From NCBI RefSeq assembly GCF_949628215.1, contig NC_134280.1, positions 8,505,795 through 8,569,794 of the forward strand: a DNA stretch of 64,000 bases, written 5' to 3'. Each line of letters starts with the position of its first letter. Positions within the stretch are counted from its first letter, which is position 1. This document shows, one piece after another, positions 47,515 through 59,944 of this stretch. The notes under the pieces are model-generated. The model worked only from the letters and a program-made list of their open reading frames with translations, did no database searches and had not been told where the DNA came from. The translations under genes were made by a program, and so were the position numbers. This DNA comes from Phalacrocorax aristotelis. Lineage: Eukaryota > Chordata > Aves > Suliformes > Phalacrocoracidae.

Positions 47515-50500
47515 CTAAATTACTGCAATTTCAGTTGTAGAGGCTTTTCCAGGGCGTAACCTGATCACAGTATGTGTATGAGGAACTCTTTTATTACCAT
47601 TTACCTCTACTTAATGATCTGTCTTTGTGGAGACAAAGCACATTTCTGAAGAATGAAATCAGCAAACTATGATTGGCAAGTATATGAGAGTAAGTCAGTA
47701 CAAATCAATCAAATAGGAGCTGGAGGATTTCTCCTTATTTATTAGCACTATCAGCTTTGGTTTGCTTTTCTTGCTGCTGACTTTGTTTACGAGGCCTCTC
47801 AACCCTACACAGCAACAGATTTTTGGGGCTTCCTATTAAGGTTTGGGTGGCTACAACTGCAGATGCCCCTTTCGAGTGACCCTGTTTCTACAGCAGATCA
47901 AAACCTGTCTGTCTCTTCTTTTGATGTTATAATGTGGCTTGGCATTTCAAGATATTGTGCAACTTAGAGGCTGTTGTTCTGTCTTTGGAATTGAAGCATA
48001 TTCTCCTGGGGGGGGATGGAAGAACCCTAAATTTAGCTCTGCATTGATGCCATGCGACTGGCAAAGTCTTCTGGGGTTTTAAATAGGCGCTTAAATAAGA
48101 GCATAGAGTTTGCTTGTTTACGTGTTCACCCTTCTTCAGTAATAGTATAAACAAAAAGTTTGTATGTTCTTTAAAAGACCTTCTTGTAGCTCAGAAGCTT
48201 CCACTGAACGCAAGAGTGAAGAACAGAGAAGCGTGTCAGAGCCTTTCCCTGGAGAGAAGGAACAGGCTTAATGTTAGGTGGTTTGATCCCTACCACAGTG
48301 ACTCCTGTGAGCCAGTCTTTCCTTCCCTCTGTTACATTGTGGCCAATAATGATGATCCACCGATGTGAACTGATAAGGGTATTTACACTTGCAAAGTATT
48401 CAGGTACCATGTTGGCAAATGCCTACAGACTCTTCAAAATAATTAGAACAATGTGAGATTAAAAAAAATGCTCAGGTCCCACTTATCTTTCTCACGTAAT
48501 TTTAAGTTCAAGTCCTAATCTTTCAAATGTGAATTTTACGCCTTTTTCAGAAAACTTCATAGACTTCTCTACCGTGCATGAGTTGTGTATAAGTGTTTAG
48601 AGGCTTAGATTTAAACAAGTAGAAATCCTGCCCCAGTAAATGTAAAGTGGTAGGGTACAATTCCACTTCAGTCAAGAGCAAATCTTCAGCTAATTAACTT
48701 AAGAGCAGGAGCAGACTCTCAAAACCTGATGAGCCTGGGGGCATTTGATTTTCATTTTCCTCTCTTACATTTCCCTTCTCACATTTACATTTTCTTTCTT
48801 ACATTCCAATGTAGCAAATTAGGATACAGAGTGAGCTCACTTTTCAGGAGAGGGATCCCCTGGTTGAATTTTCCCTGGGTCTGAGAAATCTGCCCAAGGA
48901 TACCGCATATAATCTGATAACATTCTGGGATGGCATTAAAGGGGACAATTGCCAAAAGAATGTGAGTTCTTTGGGCTTTCTCACCATCTGAAAAGAAATG
49001 GAATAAGTGCAGACTCCAGCCTGTCATCATCTGACAAGTGGGACTGAGGTAAGGATAAAAGCCACAGAACAAAGGTGCCAAAGGGAAGCACAGCTGGCTG
49101 AGGAGCTTAGCACGGCACAGCCAGGGCCAAATGCGGGGTGATGCTCTGTAGGTCCTGTGCGGTTCTGCACGTGTTCAGCTCCTGGCAGGATTGGAGTTGT
49201 GCTTAATAAAAATCCATGCCAAAGCTGCCAGAACACCTTTGTGAGTTATGGCATCTAATATGCAGTTTTATTACTAAAACAGAATAAATGTACAATGCAA
49301 ATAGAACATGAACCATTAAAACTTGTAAGACTTGGTTCTGTACTGTCTAATGATACCGCTTGCGTAGCATGCAGAAACCTGAATTACATTAGGTATTCCC
49401 TCATGGTTACATAAATTAGTCATGATGTTTTGGGGATGAAAACTTAGGTAGCTATTATGTGAAAAACACTTGGAGTCTTTTATGATTCCATTGACTGGCA
49501 TTCAGGTGAATCACATAAATGTGGTTTGTACAGCAGCAGTGACTTCTGGAAACTTGCAGTAACATTGTCTACGGGCTATGAATGTTGCAGACCCTGAAAA
49601 GCAGGTTGCATTATAAAGCAGTGGATAAAAATTATGTTGCTGAAAAATGGTCTATTAGTATTGACATACAGCAAGAACAAATGCTACTGTTAAACTGCAT
49701 GCTTGATAAGCTTTCCACAGGACAACACTATTTGTTTTCTGGAACCAAACTAGCCTTGGATAGTGTGTGCACACAATGGGTCTGTGCAGAATCAAATGCA
49801 TGTCACAAATTATTTTCTTTGACAGTGCTAATTGATTATTATAATTCGTCGTTATCTCAATTGTTAAATTCAACAGTTTACCATATCCTTTTGTTTCTTT
49901 GTTGCTCAGACATAATACAAATAGGAAGAGTTAATTACTGCATGCTACAACAGAGGCGAATTTCATTGTCTGCTTCACTTTAACTGAAGCTGTGTTGAAT
50001 CACCACTGTGGATTTTCAGTAATGGTGGAGAAAAGAAGGGAGCAGGAATTCTTTTGCAGTGAAGTTCCTTTTTGATGGTATTGGCACTTGTATTCTGAAC
50101 AGTATTCACTTTGCAGCTGGACTATATTGTGTTTGCTTCACCTATACGAAGTATTACCTGACTGTGCAAACTGAAATCACAAGTGTGCATTGATCCTGCT
50201 GGGAATCAGTGGTGCTCCCTGAGGAACCTACCACAACTTGACATGAGTAAAAGGGTTGCATTTGCTTCCAAAATGACTTTCTCCACTAGATACGAGCACT
50301 TAGCTTTTTTTCTTCACTGCTCTGGTGGTGATGTCCGGAGCCGCATCTGCTGGGGTAAAGGAAGGAGTGCTCTTGGTGCAGGAGCTCTAGAGAGATTAAG
50401 CGATGGCTTAATTTATCCAAATTCCTAAAGCTCTGATCTATGCTTCTATCTTCTAAGATTTGGTGTAACTTTGCTGTAAAATGTAGGATGTTTTCAGCTG

Positions 50501-50620
50501 CTCTGAAATGATCTGACAAAATGGTTCATAGTGGTAAGGTTTTGGGGGGTTACTTTGCCAGTAGAGGGCCATGTTAAACTGGATAAAATAACTCCCTCTT
50601 GGAGTCTTACATTTTCAGTG
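47515..50620. other. Unique non-coding DNA
   Basis: No supported gene. A nine-G run lies near 48008. The 133-codon plus-strand frame at 49582-49983 has no recognised domain, is AT-rich and is treated as chance. Confidence 0.5.
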
Positions 50621-50639
50621 AGTAACAGCTTAAAGCATA

Positions 50640-50780
50640 TGGTTGTTTTCAAGGGCAAAACGAGTAAATAATTGGATTTTTTAGAAGCTACTGAAAGATT
50701 AATTATTTAAAATCAGAATCACATCACTTTACAGTACAGCACAGTTTTGTGTCAGTCTAATTAGACTGAATTCTGGTCTT
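50640..50780. promoter_or_regulatory. Homeodomain-motif-rich segment with 18-bp palindrome
   Basis: TCAGTCTAATTAGACTGA at 50752-50769 is a perfect 18-bp palindrome centred on TAATTA. Upstream are TAAATAATTGG (near 50665) and GATTAATTATTTAA (50697-50710). TAATTA in a symmetric context suits a homeodomain dimer. Any enhancer role is inference. Confidence 0.35.
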
Positions 50781-51655
50781 TGAAATACATCATACATACC
50801 TGTTTATTCTAAACTGTTCAAGGTTGATAGATACAGCCCTAATAAGTCATTAAGCTGACGTGATATACAGCAGCAGCATGTGCTTTTGCTATAACGGCAC
50901 AAACGAGAAAAGAATTGTTCTTCAGAGGTACAACCACGTTTGGTTTTGATGTGGCCTCTATACTAGCAGTCATTACTCAGGCTCTAGTGCTGCAGGAGTT
51001 GACCTTTGGCAAAATATTTTGTTATCCTCAATCTTTTATACAGGCCTTTTGTGAACTCTGCACAGCTCTCATTTTGCTGATTGCATTTAAAGTCATTTAT
51101 TGCAGTGTTTGCCCTTCTAGCAGATGTTAAAGGATTCCCTGCCTCCCCCTTAAAGGCTACTCCTCCGCAGCATCTAATTATAACCTACACAAAAGATTAA
51201 CAGATGTTATAATTGTCTTTACTCATTGATTAAATAGTTTCTGCATGATTTGCTCTCTCTTCCCTTCATTGCTGATTTGTGAGGTCTTTCTGGATGAGTC
51301 CCATGCATCTGCAATTTGTTAACAGTGGCTCTCCAGGTTTTTAACTTTTTGGGTTTGTGGTTCAGTTTGAGCAGGTTATAGATGATCTTCTGGACAATGT
51401 GGCAGAAATGTGTTAAAAGTGGGTGGGTGAATACTTGCTTTGATTCCACACATTCCTGGTTTTCCTCTTCCTTTTAACCATTCCATCTGAAATGTATGTA
51501 TAAAGAAGGCTAATTTAATGCCCATAAATTGGAGACTGGAGGGCTAAATTCTGAGATTTGCTTAGCAGTATTTTTGTCCCTGTATTTCAGTTTCTGCTTG
51601 CAGAGGAAATTAGTGGCTGAACAAACCAGTTTAAGAAGAAAATTCCTAGTAAAAA
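50781..51655. other. Unique non-coding DNA, possible conserved patch
   Basis: No gene. About 51000-51210 is run-poor and contains ATCTAATTATAACC and similar sites, so it is a weaker candidate for a conserved element. Confidence 0.4.
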
Positions 51656-51660
51656 ACTTC

Positions 51661-51691
51661 TAGTAGGACCTAGTAGGTCCATAGTGGGACC
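51661..51691. repeat. 10-bp tandem repeat with internal palindrome
   Basis: TAGTAGGACC, TAGTAGGTCC and ATAGTGGGACC follow each other directly, and GGACC/GGTCC (51666-51680) form an inverted pair around TAGTA. This is a small local structure. Confidence 0.7.
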
Positions 51692-51781
51692 ATTAGGAGA
51701 TTTTGGGTTTGCCTGGGGTTTTTTGTGTGGTTCTTTTCTCTTTTCACCTTCTCACAAAATTAAGTTTACTTGATTCTTGAG

Positions 51782-52228
51782 CTAACTAATCTCTTCTCTG
51801 TTGTGTTCCCACACTGAGATGAGGGCTCTTTTCTCGGGTGGATCCATAGTCCTCCTGCCAAGCTTAGCAACTGTTGTTCTACATCTTTTAGCATCTTGAA
51901 CTAGGTCAGACCAAACAATGTTTCTTTTCAGAGGTGGAACATCTTGCAGATGTATTCTCACTATTGGGGATTTACTTGCACTTAAAAGTCCTTCCTTGTT
52001 GTTTCGATTCCATATAACGTTCTTACATCTTTCATGGGCAGAGATGTGAATCATTGGCAAGTCCACAAGGATTTCCATGACAGTCTCTCAATGTCCCACA
52101 GTTCTACGAAGCTGCATCTGTCATAGGGCCTAAGCCTCAAGTGCTCTGCCTTGCTTAGTTTAGAATTAGTATAAGAAGAAAGCAAAGTCAATGGAGAGCA
52201 TTTTCTCACGTGTTCTTTGACAAAACCT
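51782..52228 (-). pseudogene. Frameshifted coding-like block behind a strong splice acceptor
   Basis: On the minus strand a very good acceptor (ctgtttctcttctttaaccctttcag) ends at 52229. Directly behind it one frame is open for 58 codons (52227 to 52054, then TGA). A second frame, starting at an ATG at 52078, overlaps it and stays open for 98 codons to 51782. Read together, about 445 nt are open with a single frame change near 52060-52078. Both predicted peptides have an ordinary mixed composition (CSFVELWDIERLSWKS in the first, RTMDPPEKRALISVWEH in the second), but I recognise no family. Options are a decayed gene or retrocopy with a frameshift, an exon with overlapping frames, or chance. 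I do not propose a repaired product. Confidence 0.2.
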
Positions 52229-52234
52229 CTGAAA

Positions 52235-54700
52235 GGGTTAAAGAAGAGAAACAGATTGAAGGATTGAATTATGGGCTTGGTTCTTCAAAAGCTGCAAAAT
52301 ATTGTACTGTTTCCCCTGCCCGTCCCCCAAATCCTACTCAAATATAAAACTGTTGCCTTGATTCCTAGTCAGAGAAACCACCTCATGTTGAGGCTGGGCA
52401 TACCTTCTATCAAAACCCTTTTTGTAGTTTTGGCTACCAAAAATACTCGAGTTCTGTGTGGATGTCTGGGAATATTGGCTCAATTAATGCGGATTCCTGG
52501 ATATGTGGCACATCCTGTGTGATTCTGCTTTGTTGATACTGTGTGGAAATATATTCTCTTTACAGTGAACACTGCACATAGTGCTGGCTGTGAGATTTTG
52601 CAAAATATAACCTACAGGGCTCTAGGTTTTTATCAGTTTTTAGAGTTTATCTTTTACTTATAATTCATGAATTTTATTAGCCTGACTAATAATCTTTGCA
52701 GTGCACAAAAGCATTTGTCTGGGGATTCAAAACTGCTCTAGAAACAAACGTACTTTGTTTGTGGGATTAACAAAGAACACTGTATCCTCCTTGTTTTTAA
52801 ATGACATCTCAGTGCTCCCAAATACTTTCCACTTATGAGCTGGGGGGACCAGATTATAGATTTGTAATGAGAAAATTCCAGGGTGCCAACTGTTCTTGCG
52901 AAGTGTATTTTAATTATATAGACACCTGTCCACTACCAACTTGTAATATTTCGTAGAGGTCACTGAACAGCCAGCTCATGGAAATGACTTTTATTCAATA
53001 CCAACCTGGTCTGAGTTTGAAACGCTGATCCAGAGGTGAAAGGCTAAAATCCCAATTACCAATAATCAGATCTATCCAATCCCCATATTATGCTGGTGAT
53101 AAACAGTGTAGGTGCCCTTTGCAGTTACACGTGAGGAACACTTAGTAATTTCTAAAAGTTCAGCTAAATCATTAAGGATTTTTAACATCCACTAGTAGAT
53201 GTTATGAAGGAAAGTATTAAAGTGAAACCTGGTGTAACATTATAATAAACAGATCTCTTATGTCACTGGCTGCTAGCCCTAACATTTGAGACTAAGATCT
53301 TAATCTTTATTTTAAGGTTGCACAAGTAAATGAAAGGCAGCAGCAAATGAACTGAAGAGGAGAGACAACAGTAGCACAATCTAACTAATAACTTCCTTCC
53401 CTTAAGCTGCAGTTCTGTCATGGTGTTATTGATTGGGAATACATCACGACGTTCATAGCAAACCATTTCTATCATTTATATTTACCAATCTTTAATCAAG
53501 TGAATTGCATTTCTTCTCGATTACAACAGAAATCTCCTGTCACAAGAAGAAGCTTTAAACAGACATTGATAACTTTAATCGACTAGAGGCTAGTTTCAGC
53601 ACAGCCCTGAGAAAGGAATGCCATGGGCGGCATGAAGATGCAGAGACAGACATATACCACAAACCCTAGGCAAAGTTTTGATTGCTCTTGGCAGGGAGGT
53701 AATCTTTCTGTGTTCCTAGTAAAGCACTAAATTCTCAGTTTCACCCACTGGCTATTGTCTGTTGTGGAAGCAAGTTGCTATTTACTTGGTTTACTTATTC
53801 CTCTCTACCTGAACTCCAGGTTTGTTTCCTTTGAGTTACAGGGGGATTCCCACCTTGGGTGCATGGTTCAAGAGCTTATAATGCTCCCCCCCTCCCTGGA
53901 TCTAACTTAACCAGCAGCAGTAGGAAGGAGGCTGGATCCCCTTAGCTCCTATCATACTCAGCTGAGATGGGGTGGCTCACCCAGGTGTGAGGCAGAGAAG
54001 AGGTTAAGGTTTAACTCAAAGGATCCTCACCCAAGAAGACAGGAAGGATATGACACCTTCTTGTGGGTTTAGGACACACCATTGGGCAAGAAGATGGGAC
54101 TTCTTTCCCTCTGAAGACCCCACCTGGTTTTCTCCTTCCTTTCTTCTTCCCCTTCCTAGAGTCCCATTCAGATATTCTCTTCTCTCCAGTAGCTCCAGGT
54201 AACATCACTGTGAACCAACAGGGAAAACCAAAGGTGAACAGCACTAAAGCCTGCAGCACCCTGCTTCAGACCCCCAACTGTCACAGAAAAAAAAAAATTG
54301 TTCTAATTTTTTTTTTTAAATGCTGCTTTAATGCTTCCTGGTTTGCCCTGTATGGGAGCCAGTTTTAAATCTGTGGAGAGAGTCAAGGATATTTGGCTTA
54401 TTGCCTACATAGCTGCTTTCAGTTGGTTGGTGGCAGGCTCTTCTCTGCCTTTTTGTTGGGTTTAATTCTGTCACAGTTGCATTTCTACAAACATTCATTT
54501 TGACAGAACAGCCAAGAGGTGAATGAGAACCAAGTGTCTTCTGCTGCATTGTGCAGAATTTTGAGAAAGAATCATTCCCCTGTTTGGGTGCATAGTGATG
54601 TACATCTCTGGTAGATGGAGAAAAGTAATGACACAGAGCAGCAGCACTAATAGAAAGTTTCACTGTTAAAGTCTTTGACAAAGAGGAATTATTCTGTAAA
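52235..54700. other. Unique non-coding DNA
   Basis: No gene or repeat recognised. There are two short runs, A at about 54288 and T at about 54308. Confidence 0.5.
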
Positions 54701-54707
54701 TGGCACT

Positions 54708-54812
54708 TGTATTATTACCTCCACACTATAGCAGAGAAACTGAAACAGTGAAGTTAGTGAATCAAGCTAAACCACCCACTTAGGAGCAGGGATCCAACTC
54801 AAAATATGGGCA
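54708..54812 (-). repeat. MIR-like SINE, diverged
   Basis: TTGTATTATTACCTCCACAC, AGCAGAGAAACTGAAACAGT, GAAGTTAGTGA and, after a gap, GAGCAGGGATCCAACTCAAA follow the reverse-complement MIR order (TATTATTATCCCCATTTTAC, AGATGAGGAAACTGAGGCAC, GAGGTTAAGTGA, GAGCCGGGATTCGAACCCA). The core between them has decayed. Confidence 0.6.
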
Positions 54813-54814
54813 AA

Positions 54815-57800
54815 CAGTTAGGGCTTACCTGAAATGAAAAAAATATATTTTCCTTCCTTCTTGCTTATGTCCAAAACTGTTTCTCCTCCCTTCCCCCACC
54901 AAATTAATAAACCTTATGCAGAACAAAATACTTTAAAAGGTTAGATTTAGTCTCAAAATGCACTTTCAAAATCAAAGTGGATGATCTAGAACAAGCAAGT
55001 GCATTAACGCTTTCCCCTTCCCCATTAAAAATACTTCCCCCCCCCCAGCTGAAATTCAAGCTAAACAGTATTATTGAATAACTGGTTATTCCAAGACTGG
55101 AGGAGCAGAAACTATAATCTTAATAGCTTTATCTAAACTTGCACAGCATTATTTCCAAGAAATAATCTAGGGGAAAAAATACCCTATTTGAGGCATAAAT
55201 GTGAATTCTGTAAGGAAAAAGTGGAAGAGTAATCCTGTGCCAACCCAACTGTTGCTACTGCAAGCAAAAATATCTTTCAGATTTTAGTGAATGATGAACT
55301 TCTGAAAGGTCAGTAGTTGTTTTTCTTTTTCTTTCATGCTACTTTTTGTAGTCTAATGATTTTTACTTTGCATTCTAAACAGGGAGATGCTTGAGAAAGG
55401 GAGAGACTAGAGAATTTTAATAGTATGCCTCCTCTCTTTCTAATGTTTTCTGGATAGTACTGTATCCATGATCCCGATGTGTGGGATTATTATCTGTGAT
55501 GGCAGAGTATCTGTTCTCTGCCATTTCACTTGGTAGAACTGAGTGCAGATGAATTAAAGACTGGTAGAATGACATAAAACATAGGAGAGCTGTGAACCTT
55601 TTAAATAGGAAATTAATGAATGCTTTTTAATTTACATTTTTATTAAGTTTCTGGCAGATGGAAAAATTAGAAATCAGTGTGTGACAGCCAGTCTTCACAC
55701 TGAGAAACTGGAGTAAGCACTGCCAGCAGCTGACTGCATGGAGGGAAGGATGGAGTGGCTCTTCTGCCCCCCCACCCCCGCCCCAAGCAAAAGCCTTTCA
55801 CTCTAATTGTCTCTGATGTGGATCAACCAATGCAATATATAAAGAGAGACTCTAAGAAGAAAGGGAGACAGGGCTCTTTTCTTCCCCATCAGGGTCTTCA
55901 GACAACGCATTCCTGGCAGCATCCTCACTTTCTGTGTACTTTATTGTACTTCATCCTGCCTTATTTTTTTAATTTGACAAGTGTTCCTTTGATTCTCTGG
56001 GAATCAATCTGTATTGGATTTCAGTTTAGTTAATTTCTTCAGATACTCAGCATCCTTTTCCCCTCTTTATTTCTTTTCAGCCTATTGTCAATAACCTAAT
56101 CAATTCCTCACTGTCTCTAGTGTTAGTATATGTCCCTCAAACTTGCGGAGATGGTCATTTCTTCCCATTTCAGTCTCCTCTTTGTCATTGTTTGAAACTA
56201 CTATGAAGGCACTTGTTAATTGTTTCCCACCAAGTCAATACTTTAATTGTCTTTGCTGCTATTGTCTGAATTCCATCATGTTTGTTTATATCTTTTTAGC
56301 CCAGAACTGAATTCAGCGTTTGAGATGAGATTGCTCTAGAATTGCAGAGAAAAAAAGAGGTGAAGGGCTGTTCAGTATGCTGGCACTGTTCAGTGTTCTG
56401 TCACTGTCTAAGGAAATATGGATAAGGGCAGAACATCTTTCATTTTTAACATTTTCATAATAGTTTTCTTGGCCATAAGCTGAAGATGGAGTTGAATCAA
56501 TGTGTATCTGTTCTTTTTAATTTTGCGGTCTTGATATCCCACAGTCCTACATGCTCTGTTGTGTAAGAATAAAGTGAATTTGAATTGGCCGGGGAAATCT
56601 CTCTGGAGTTTTTTTCGTGTACGCTCATTGGCGTATAGGGAATACATCCCACAACAAAACTGGAGATGGTAGAGCCGAGTCGTGCCCCGTTGCTTTTCTG
56701 TTGTGAGCATGAGCATGAAGGAGAGATGTCACTGAAGCATGTTTGGGAATGCTGCAGCTGAATTCCCTTGGGTCTGATCCTTGGATGATGTTAGGTCAGC
56801 TGAAATTAGAGTAGACTTCTAACTTCTGCAAAGGCTGAACAGCTGGGGAGCCAGCTGAAGGACTTTAGTGCCCACCCTTACAGGATCTAAGTTAGTTCTG
56901 ACACCTCCAAATTCAGCTCCAGCACTGCATCTCTGTTATGTGTCTTGTCTGTAGCAGTGAACAGAGGTGACTGCAGAGTCCAAGGAGCTGCAGGTGTAGT
57001 TACAGCTGGCCGAACTGTACAGATTTGCAGAACTCAGTGAAAGTATTTGCACAGCAAAATGAGAATTTTTTTCTGATAAAAATATACACGGTGTTCTGCA
57101 TGGGAAGCACCTGGAGCAGTTCAGCCTAATGAGGCTGCATGTTCTTTTTTCGTTCCCCTGATATAGTCCATTCTTTCAAACCAAGGGCTCAGTTCTGGTT
57201 TGGCTGGCACTGGAAGAGATTGGCACTGTCTTCCCCCTCTTGTTCTTCCCCAGGCTGGACTTCAGTCATGGTGGGGTGGAGGGGCTATTTTCAGGTTATT
57301 CAGATGGATGAGTTGAGCCCTTTCTCAGTTACCTTCTTCCTGGATCATGGAGGGAAGACATATATTTCACTCTACCTTATCCTCCCTTATTTTTCATATG
57401 ACGGAAAGGGATTACGAGCTTGATTCAGCTTCTTTTCTGGGCTGTTATTGAACTAATACCTCCATTATAAAGTCATTGTCTGTAATGTAAAGATAGGCCC
57501 TGGTCCACTGGGAGTGTCTGTACAGCAAGGTGAAATGTAAGACACCACGTTACAACCCCCAAAGCCCCAAATTCATTAGACAAATTCTGCAGTCTAGACA
57601 TTGCAATATTCCCTCTGATGCGAATTATTTTGGTTACCTATGGAGGATGTGCAGAGCTGGGTACTGAAGATGTTCCTGGTAACTGAGGAAATATTTTTAC
57701 AGTACTTATTTTATATTGAGAGTTTTCCTTTGAGCCACGTGAACATTTTGAAGTGTTACCCAGTGCTCTGTGGAGTAAAACCAGATGTCTGAACACTATC

Positions 57801-59715
57801 ACTAAGTTAAGATGATTTTAATATTCCTCATATCCATGAGCTGGAATACATCAGTAAATAAATGGTCTTTCATTCCTTTCTTCTCTGCTGCTGAGGAGGA
57901 CCAAACTGAGTAGCATCCATTTGGGACACTTCATCTCACAAAATCGCTTTCCTTCACCAAAATGTACTGTTGTAGTATTTTGCTACAAACTTCTATTGTG
58001 CACAAACTGCAAAATGAGTGAATGAGAAACAAGAGAGGTGATAGTGACAAAAAGCTACCAAGTATATTCACTCTGGTGTCTGACGGGCTTGTTTTTGGAT
58101 CATGGAGTCCTGTGTGACCGTTTGAGCCATCATCCCTTTTAGCAGTGCAGGTGGAAGGGGTGGAGCATGTGCAAAGAACTGATGATTTTTAGCGTTCCCT
58201 CTGGACTACGATTAGGACAGATGTGCAGGCAGAAAAGATGCTGACTGAAATGCATCTGTCTCAGAAGGGTTCTTTAGGTGCGTTTCACAAGCTCCTAGTT
58301 CTAGTTTCAAAAATTAAGTTGGTAATCTACCATTGCTTCCAGCAGAGACACCCTCCCTACCCCCCCGTCCCCATACAGGTCTTACACGTAGGTTTGCAGT
58401 TCTTGATTCTTGAACTTTCTGGAGTAGTGCCTTAATTTACACCAATGAAAGAAAGATGAGACGGAAACACAAATCAAACTGAGCAATAGGTAGGAAACTC
58501 GACTGTGTATTTTAAATTCTTTCCTCCAGTTAGTTGTCTGTTGGATCGATTCACATGTTGATTTAATTGCATGCATTTTTCTGAACATCACAACATACTA
58601 GATGAACATACATGCATTTGGTACATTATTTTTCTTGGTTTCCTAAACTTGATGCCACTTCCTCTGATGAAGATTCGTAATTCAGTGCTTGAAACTTAAT
58701 GAGATTCCTGTTGGGCTCTCTGCTGCCAGCCAATCATTTTACCATGAGAAACAACTAGCTCTAACAATGATGTACTAGATTAGAGGTTGCATCTAGCGCT
58801 TCATATTTAGCAGCCTTAACCCAGAAAATGCCAGAGGTATCTTTATTGGGATACAAAGGGGACATTTGTTTTTGAACCTCAGTATCTCCCCATAACCCTT
58901 TAGGTGTGTGAATAGTAGCAGTTCCCTGAGTGAAATTTCCTCAGATCCCGAAGTGCAGCTTCTCCAGGTGCCTGGCACTGCCCAATCCTGACCTCAGCTC
59001 AGCTGTGGCTCTCAAGGGAGAGAAATGTGTGTTGAAGCCTCCAGAGGCAGCTGATGCTGTAGCTGTGTTCAGACCATGCCTTTCTGCAGATTAACAGCCT
59101 AGATTGCAAAACTTTGCTGGAGTAGGCTCAATTGTTATGGGAATCCATCTTTACCATATAAAAGCTGATATAATTTATAATAGTATATAGTAATAAATAA
59201 TATCTAATAATGAGTAGTTAGAAACTCACCCAAGAAATGGGAGCTGTGGATCTAATGTTTTCTTGAGCCTGAATAGCCTCAGTTTTGCTTGGATATCCTT
59301 TTCTTGGCTGCACGTCTTACAATTTCAGGAGGATTTTGTTTCAGTGCAGAAACTAAGGATACACAAACATCATTGTCATAATCTATTTTTTATTGATAAC
59401 ACTGTAATATATACTTTTCTTCCATGCTGATCAGTCGCTATCCTGATGACAGATTGATGCTTTCTGGCTGCTTATCTTTCATCATTTTTGTCTCAATAAT
59501 TTTATTGCGTGATATGAATGCTTCATATGTCCCATAAAAGCAAACAGGGCAGGGCAATCCTTTGACCTTTCCAGCATTCTTTGCTGTAATTTACTGGTGG
59601 TTCTTTTCCTCCCTGCGGCATGGCCCTGGAACCCCATGATAAAAATGGACAGCCAATTCAAACAGAAAACGCTGAAAAGGTTAAAGCTTTGATTATGCTA
59701 GTCTATAAATGTTCA
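54815..59715. other. Unique non-coding DNA with homopolymer tracts
   Basis: No gene. It contains C runs at 55037-55046 and a C-rich tract at 55767-55784. The interval 59165-59215 is a short TA/TAA-rich tract. Confidence 0.5.
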
Positions 59716-59721
59716 TAGTCT

Positions 59722-59761
59722 CTTTTGGGTTTTTTTTTTTGGTTTTGGGTTGGGTTTTTTT
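59722..59761. repeat. T/G-rich simple tract
   Basis: T runs separated by GG or GGG, including an uninterrupted run of at least ten T, ending in GGG, seven T and CCC. It has the same architecture as the tract at 3609-3650. Confidence 0.75.
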
Positions 59762-59914
59762 CCCCTGGAAAGAAAATTGCTGAAAATGGCAATGGATGAA
59801 TCGTGCTTATTACAGAATACGGAAATGATATCAGTTCAACCTGTTCTTGTTAATGCTGAAAGAACGTAATCTTGTGCCCTCTCATTTTATGTCACTGCAA
59901 CCCACCTTATCCTC

Positions 59915-59940
59915 TTAAATGGATGCACGCATCCATTTAA
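59915..59940. repeat. 26-bp inverted repeat with 2-bp centre
   Basis: TTAAATGGATGC (59915-59926) and GCATCCATTTAA (59929-59940) are exact reverse complements around the dinucleotide AC. This is the longest near-perfect palindrome I found. A TTTAATTAACC homeodomain-type motif overlaps its right arm. The spacer is too short for a stable RNA loop, which suggests a DNA-level feature such as a dimer site, or chance. Confidence 0.85.
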
Positions 59941-59944
59941 TTAA

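Noticed and set aside
49582-49983. 133-codon plus-strand ORF
   Set aside because: AT-rich, no recognised domain, and the reverse strand is also partly open.
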